NCBI GenBank assembly: GCA_022777455.1
Contig: JALFGI010000203.1
Span: forward strand, 1 to 15,816
Direction: 5' to 3'
DNA length: 15,816 bases
Origin: Clostridiales bacterium
Lineage (GTDB): Bacteria > Bacillota_A > Clostridia > Oscillospirales > Oscillospiraceae
A program made the translations under genes and the position numbers. Below, one piece after another: positions 12,155-15,816 of this stretch. Position 1 is the stretch's first letter, and every line of letters begins with the position of its first letter. Below the pieces are notes generated by a model. It had not been told where the DNA came from, searched no databases, and was given only the letters and a program-made list of their open reading frames with translations.

Positions 12155-13135
12155 GTGAAAAAGTATGGAAAAAACCTAATACTGGCACTGGTGTGCTTCC
12201 TGATTGTGGTTGTACTGAATTTCTTTCTTCCCCGGCTTCTGCCAGGGAACCCCATTGCCTATCTGACCGGCTTTTCCGAGGAAGACATGACCCCTGCACA
12301 GGTAACTTACTACCGGCAGGCGCTCCATCTGGACAAGCCGGTATTTGTGCAGTTTGGGTATTATCTCCGCTCCCTGCTGGACGGAACACTGGGGTACTCT
12401 TTTAAGAAGGAGGCCACAGTTTCCGCACTGATTGGGCAGCGGCTTGGTTACACCTTACAGATCACGCTGCCCGCTGTTTTCCTCAGCACGCTTCTGGGGC
12501 TTCTGTGGGGGCTGCACTGCGGCTACAGGAAAGGCAGCGCCTTTGAGAAGCTGTCTACCACCGTTCAGATCATCGTCAACACGATGCCCACCTTTCTGAT
12601 TGCGCTGGTGCTGATGATTCTGTTCTGCTTCCGTCAACGATGGTTTCCTTATACGGGTTTGAACAGTGCCGGTGCCGTCCCCGGTACAATCGGATACCTC
12701 CGGGATCGGATTCACCACCTGATTCTCCCGGTTCTGACGCTGACCATTGCATCCGCTCCATCCCGTTACCTGTTGATGCGCAATACCGTCAGTCAGGTGA
12801 CGGAAGAAAAATATGTACTTTACGCAAAAGAGCGGGGCTTATCGGATCGAAAAATCAAGTTCGGATACATATTGAAAAACATCGCCCAGCCCTTTATCAC
12901 CATGGTGGGCATGAGCGTCAGCACCTGCATCGGAGGCTCTCTGGTGGTGGAGAATATATTCTCCATCGGCGGCATGGGTGGACTGCTTTCCGATGCCGTC
13001 TATACCCTGGACTATCCGCTGATGCAGGGAATCCTGTTTGTCACGACCGCAATTATGACCATCTCCATTGTGGCGACGGATCTAATTTGCATCCTCATTG
13101 ACCCGAAAGTGCGTTTGGGAGGTGGGGCGGCATGA
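12155..13135 (+). CDS. ABC transporter permease, NikB/DppB type
   Basis: Membrane permease of the plus-strand importer, 326 residues. The first helix is at about 9-26 (LILALVCFLIVVVLNFFLP). Then come LLPGNPIAYL, LHLDKPVFVQFGYYLRSLLDGTLGYSF and LGYTLQITLPAVFLSTLLG. The ATPase-contact loop is YVLYAKERGLSDRKIKFGYILKN, and the C-terminus is VATDLICILIDPKVRLG, all in family order. The start is GTG at 12155 with AGGAGG seven bases before it. Twenty-five bases separate it from the binding-protein stop, and it shares an ATGA overlap with the next permease. The order here (ATPases, binding protein, permeases) is the reverse of the minus-strand operon. Confidence 0.94.
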   Translation: MKKYGKNLILALVCFLIVVVLNFFLPRLLPGNPIAYLTGFSEEDMTPAQVTYYRQALHLDKPVFVQFGYYLRSLLDGTLGYSFKKEATVSALIGQRLGYTLQITLPAVFLSTLLGLLWGLHCGYRKGSAFEKLSTTVQIIVNTMPTFLIALVLMILFCFRQRWFPYTGLNSAGAVPGTIGYLRDRIHHLILPVLTLTIASAPSRYLLMRNTVSQVTEEKYVLYAKERGLSDRKIKFGYILKNIAQPFITMVGMSVSTCIGGSLVVENIFSIGGMGGLLSDAVYTLDYPLMQGILFVTTAIMTISIVATDLICILIDPKVRLGGGAA

Positions 13136-13941
13136 GGAAGCGGTATTTTTCCCTGATTCTCGGAGGTATGATTCTCGCCCTTTTTCTGATTGCCGCCGTG
13201 TTTCCAACAGTATTTACACCTTATGGTCAAAAAGAAATGTTTGGCCGGTGGCTTGCGCCATCTGCCGTTCATCTGCTTGGCACCAACGCTCTCGGCTATG
13301 ATATTTTTACCGAGCTTGTATACGGCACCCGGCAGACATTGCTGGTAGGCGTGTCCAGCAGTATTCTAACGCTGCTTCTTGGAAGCAGCATCGGCACACT
13401 TTCTGCCGGGAAAGGCTTTGTCGGCGGCGCGTCCAACGGCATCATCAACATTTTTGTGCTTCTTCCGAAGCTGGTGGCCATGATCGTACTGGCGACCTTT
13501 CTTGGCAGTTCCAGCAGGAATCTAATTCTGCTGATTGCGGCGTTCAGTTGGGTGGGAACGGCCCGGAATGTAAGAGCAAAGGTGATTCACCTGAACGCGC
13601 AGCCCTTTATTGAAAACTGCATCATTCAGGGCTACAGCCGCAGTCACATTGTGTTTTGGCACATTCTCCCAAACCTGTATGATGTTCTGCTATCCCGTTT
13701 TCTTTTGGGCGTCAACAGCTGCATCATGATGGAATCCACGCTGAGCTTCCTTGGCTTTGGAGATCTCTATCATCCCACTTGGGGTACCATGATCAACTTT
13801 GCCTATAAACGGGGCGCCTTTCTCCGGCAAGCGTATGCGTATCTCCTCTCGCCGGGAATCTGCATTATGCTTCTATCGCTGTCATTTTATCTTCTCAGTC
13901 TGTATTTGGAACAGAAGCAATCTGTCATTCAGGATTTATAG
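13132..13941 (+). CDS. ABC transporter permease, NikC/DppC type
   Basis: Second permease of the plus-strand importer, 269 residues. The hallmark HLLGTNALGYDIFTELVYGTRQTLLVG is present near residue 45. The later part contains the ATPase-contact loop in a degenerate form (ENCIIQGYSRSHIVFWHILPNLYDVLL), lacking the usual A-A-x-x-x-G beginning. It continues ESTLSFLGFGDLYHPTWGTMINFA...YLLSPGICIMLLSLSFYLLSLYLE. The N-terminal cytoplasmic tail is very short (MRKRYF) compared with most NikC/DppC proteins. ATG at 13132 in an ATGA overlap with the preceding permease. Followed 11 bases later by the FmdE-family gene, so the operon continues. Confidence 0.93.
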   Translation: MRKRYFSLILGGMILALFLIAAVFPTVFTPYGQKEMFGRWLAPSAVHLLGTNALGYDIFTELVYGTRQTLLVGVSSSILTLLLGSSIGTLSAGKGFVGGASNGIINIFVLLPKLVAMIVLATFLGSSSRNLILLIAAFSWVGTARNVRAKVIHLNAQPFIENCIIQGYSRSHIVFWHILPNLYDVLLSRFLLGVNSCIMMESTLSFLGFGDLYHPTWGTMINFAYKRGAFLRQAYAYLLSPGICIMLLSLSFYLLSLYLEQKQSVIQDL

Positions 13942-13952
13942 GAGGCTCCACA

Positions 13953-14486
13953 ATGCAAAAAGAATTGGAATCGCTGTGGGAAAAATGTGTGGAATTCCAC
14001 GGACATGGCTGCGGTGGCCTTGCGGTCGGCTTTCGTGCTGTCCTGTATGTGTGGGAACTGTTCGGTAGCGAACAGCCGGCTGAGGACGAAGAAATTGTAT
14101 GTGTCGCAGAAACCGACGCCTGCGGCGTGGATGCCATTCAGGCGCTGCTCTCCTGTACTGTCGGCAAGGGAAACCTGATTTTTCATATGCAGGGGAAAAA
14201 CGCATTCTCCTTTTATCGCCGCTCGGATGGAACGTCCTTCCGTCTGGTTCTTCGTCCCACGCCGGACAAGAGCAAAGAGGAACGGCTGGCATGGCTCATG
14301 GATGGGGATTATCATGAGATGTTTGATGTCAAGGAAGCCCCAGAGCAGATGCCGGAGGAAGCACGGATTTTCAAATCCGTGACATGTTCAGTGTGTGGAG
14401 AACGGTTTGCCGAGAGCTTTGCTCACCTGCATAATGGGGAAATTGTCTGCTCCGCTTGTTATCGACCTTACAGGAGGGGACTGTGA
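13953..14486 (+). CDS. FmdE-family protein with C-terminal zinc finger
   Basis: A 177-residue soluble protein of the FmdE family, named for a gene linked to formylmethanofuran dehydrogenase but widespread in non-methanogens, where its role is unsettled. The N-terminal metal-site motif FHGHGCGGLAVGFRA (His16, His18, Cys20) and ETDACGVDAIQALLSCTVGKGN (Cys57, Cys68) are intact. So is the C-terminal treble-clef type zinc finger: Cys145-x2-Cys148 and Cys166-x2-Cys169. AGGAGG precedes the ATG by seven bases. The gene sits between the transporter and a TPR gene, with TGATG coupling to the latter. Its place in a metal-uptake operon fits a role in receiving or delivering a metal or metal cofactor; that is inference. 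No sign of methanogenesis genes nearby. Confidence 0.93.
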   Translation: MQKELESLWEKCVEFHGHGCGGLAVGFRAVLYVWELFGSEQPAEDEEIVCVAETDACGVDAIQALLSCTVGKGNLIFHMQGKNAFSFYRRSDGTSFRLVLRPTPDKSKEERLAWLMDGDYHEMFDVKEAPEQMPEEARIFKSVTCSVCGERFAESFAHLHNGEIVCSACYRPYRRGL

Positions 14487-15247
14487 TGGAATACCCGTTT
14501 GATACACTCCACGCAGGAATTGAAAGTCAGGTGGATAACCTTCCGGCCGGTATTCCGGACTCGGAAGCGGTGGAACAGGCAAAGGCCATGCCGCATTCCG
14601 TGGAAAAATACATTGTGCTTGGGAAAGCGCTATCCCGTCAGCTTCGCTACCGGGAGGCCATCGATGCCTATACGGAAGGATTGAAATTGGAGCCGCAGAA
14701 CCTGCCCCTTCTTCGGCTTCGGGCAGGGAGGTATCTCACAACACTGGAATGTGATCTCGCCATTGCCGATTTTGAAATATGCCTGTCCCTTGGCGCCGAA
14801 AAGCTGGATTGTCTCTACCGGATTGGGCTGGCCCATTACTACGCCGGACGATACGAACAGGCAATGAAGATTTTTGAGAAATGTATGCCCCTCTGCGATG
14901 ATGAAATGGGCATTGCGGTTATTTACTGGCATACGCTGAGTGCTGCCCGTGCGGGAAAAGCGCTAGTTCTTCTAAAGAGCTGCCACCCAAACATGGCAGT
15001 GGGACATCATACCGCTTATGAAAAAGCCATGCAGGTATGGAGCGGCGCAGCACCGCTGTCGACCATGCTGCAAATGTTGGAAAGTGAAGAAGATGATCTG
15101 GAATACTGCATCGCACTGTACGGACTGCTTTGGCATCCCGACTGCGTTGAAAAAGAACATCTTTCCCAAAGCCTTCTCCGCCGGGACGGCTTCTGGCCAA
15201 GCTTTGCCTATCTTGCTGCATGGAATGACCATAGGCATCACGCATGA
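14486..15247 (+). CDS. TPR-repeat protein, last gene of the plus-strand operon
   Basis: A 253-residue cytoplasmic protein made largely of helix pairs. At least three tetratricopeptide-like units are visible. VEKYIVLGKALSRQLRYREAIDAYTEGLKLEPQN is the clearest, followed by LPLLRLRAGRYLTTLECDLAIADFEICLSLGAEK and LDCLYRIGLAHYYAGRYEQAMKIFEKCMPLCDD. The C-terminal hundred residues (from about SGAAPLSTML) are less regular and end in Trp/His-rich AWNDHRHHA. No signal peptide or membrane segment. The ATG at 14486 shares its A with the FmdE stop (TGATG) and follows AGGAGGGG. TPR units bind other proteins, so a scaffold for the FmdE protein or the ATPases is plausible but unproven. No enzymatic motif seen. 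Confidence 0.85.
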   Translation: MEYPFDTLHAGIESQVDNLPAGIPDSEAVEQAKAMPHSVEKYIVLGKALSRQLRYREAIDAYTEGLKLEPQNLPLLRLRAGRYLTTLECDLAIADFEICLSLGAEKLDCLYRIGLAHYYAGRYEQAMKIFEKCMPLCDDEMGIAVIYWHTLSAARAGKALVLLKSCHPNMAVGHHTAYEKAMQVWSGAAPLSTMLQMLESEEDDLEYCIALYGLLWHPDCVEKEHLSQSLLRRDGFWPSFAYLAAWNDHRHHA

Positions 15248-15558
15248 TGACAGATGCTTGTGGGAGTGCAGCTGGTGAAAAAACATTCCAGCAATGGTGG
15301 CGTTTTACCTATGGCAACACCGCACAATGGGAGCTGCGGGCTTCGACGGATCTTTTGCCGAATCTCCTTGCCCCATTATGCGGTGTTGCCCTATTTATGT
15401 AGTGGTGAGCAAAATACATCAGAATCATCTGACTTCAAGTCCGCCAAAGAAATCGCAGCAGCTTTTGGACAGCCGCGAACGTTATTCCTTTTTAATCTAC
15501 ACAGCCGACCTGCGCACCATGGGGTCACAGGAGCAACCCATTTCCCTGGTTTCCTGTT
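15248..15558. other. Intergenic region between convergent genes
   Basis: These 311 bases lie between the TPR gene (plus) and the cobaltochelatase gene (minus). The only structures I can support are the 78-bp inverted repeat at 15313-15390 and a tiny TCAGA/TCTGA hairpin near 15420. Open frames crossing it have no family features. No strong T-run terminator was found for either neighbour, so the 78-bp hairpin may do that job. Confidence 0.6.
15313..15390. mobile_element. 78-bp MITE-like inverted repeat with CTAT flanks
   Basis: GGCAACACCGCACAATGGG (15313-15331) and its complement at 15372-15390 match over 19 bp with one mismatch, separated by about 40 bases. CTAT lies directly outside both ends (15309-15312 and 15391-15394), as a target duplication would. 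No coding capacity. It may also act as a transcription terminator between the convergent genes. Confidence 0.45.
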
Positions 15559-15816
15559 TTACATAACCGCAATGGCCGCTTCTGCGTGCTTCACGAACAG
15601 GTTCTGAACGGCTTCCAGTTCCCCAAGGCCATGCACCTGGCATACCACCTCATAACCGGCGCTTTCAAAGATACTCTTCCAGGAGCCCTCTTCCTCACCG
15701 GCCATGTCGTTGTTGGCATGGTCCCCGGCGACGATCATCATTGGCTGCAAAAGCACACGTTTGTAATTCCCGGCCTTCACCAGGGACAAAACCTTTTCCA
15801 CAGTGGGGGTAGCCTC
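15559..15816 (-). CDS. cbiK: Sirohydrochlorin cobaltochelatase, CbiK type, partial (N-terminus off the right edge)
   Basis: Last 85 residues of an anaerobic cobalt chelatase, which inserts Co2+ (in some relatives Ni2+ or Fe2+) into sirohydrochlorin early in oxygen-independent cobalamin synthesis. Visible are PTVEKVLSLVKAGNYKRVLLQ, then the hallmark PMMIVAGDHANNDMAGEEEGSWKSIFESAGYEV with its metal-site His, and the terminal GLGELEAVQNLFVKHAEAAI. The reading frame is open to the last base of the window; a Met within it at 15801 is internal, not the start. About two thirds of a normal CbiK (about 260-300 residues) lie outside. It converges on the FmdE/TPR operon, so it is separately transcribed, but with the FecCD gene it points to cobalt or corrinoid use. 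Confidence 0.9.
   Translation of the reverse strand, partial: EATPTVEKVLSLVKAGNYKRVLLQPMMIVAGDHANNDMAGEEEGSWKSIFESAGYEVVCQVHGLGELEAVQNLFVKHAEAAIAVM

Noticed and set aside
10468..12255. Long minus-strand open frame (595 codons) opposite the second binding-protein gene
   Set aside because: Antisense shadow of a well-supported gene; runs across the operon junction, has no ribosome site and no recognisable motifs.
15254..15607. Plus-strand frames 15254-15607 and 15294-15566
   Set aside because: They cross the 78-bp inverted repeat and the first enters the cobaltochelatase gene antisense; no ribosome site and no domain.
1..15816. CRISPR arrays, tRNA, rRNA, transposase genes
   Set aside because: No regularly spaced direct repeats, cloverleaf or rRNA-like sequence, or transposase motifs were seen.

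Overview
The window looks like chromosomal DNA of an anaerobic gut-type Firmicute, probably an Oscillospirales/Clostridia lineage. I infer this from moderately GC-rich genes, AT-richer intergenic regions, strong AGGAGG ribosome sites, frequent TTG/GTG starts, Clostridia-like lipoprotein signal peptides and the gene content. No rRNA, tRNA, CRISPR array, phage or plasmid gene was seen.

Layout: (1) 1-675, minus: 5' part of a FecCD-type metal-chelate permease, running off the left edge. (2) 676-1470: non-coding, with three promoters, two hairpin terminators and other inverted repeats. (3) 1471-2146, plus: a 73-aa Cys-rich HMA-like protein and a 144-aa stand-alone version of a domain usually attached to a ferredoxin. 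(4) 2161-2199: a bidirectional terminator shared with (5). (5) 7999-2201, minus: one operon, SAM methyltransferase - permease - permease - ATPase - ATPase - substrate-binding lipoprotein, of the nickel/peptide (Nik/Cnt/Opp) ABC type. (6) 8000-8861: divergent control region with two promoters, two hairpins and a MITE-like palindrome. (7) 8862-15247, plus: a second, clearly different Nik/Opp-type ABC transporter (ATPase, ATPase, binding protein, permease, permease), then an FmdE-family zinc protein and a TPR protein. (8) 15248-15558: intergenic, with a 78-bp inverted repeat. (9) 15559-15816, minus: C-terminal part of a CbiK-type sirohydrochlorin cobaltochelatase, running off the right edge.

Taken together this is a metal-uptake and metal-handling island. 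Three import systems (FecCD, and two Nik/Opp-type) sit beside a tetrapyrrole metal chelatase, an FmdE protein, a methyltransferase of a type I associate with such transporters, and two small Cys-rich proteins. Nickel, cobalt or a metal-chelator complex is the most economical cargo. The sequence cannot say which metal, or whether a chelator is involved.

The most unusual signal is regulatory. Five promoter-like sites, two plus and three minus, share a GC palindrome (ATCCCCC-GGGGGG type) fused to CTTCCG, which occupies the -35 position. Each is followed by exactly 17 bases and a TATAAT-like -10. Together they precede every complete operon and the FecCD gene. Four of the five are followed within about 25-65 bases by a hairpin that is, or resembles, an intrinsic terminator. 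This suggests common control at initiation plus attenuation near the promoter. One site would make only a short RNA of about 77 nt.
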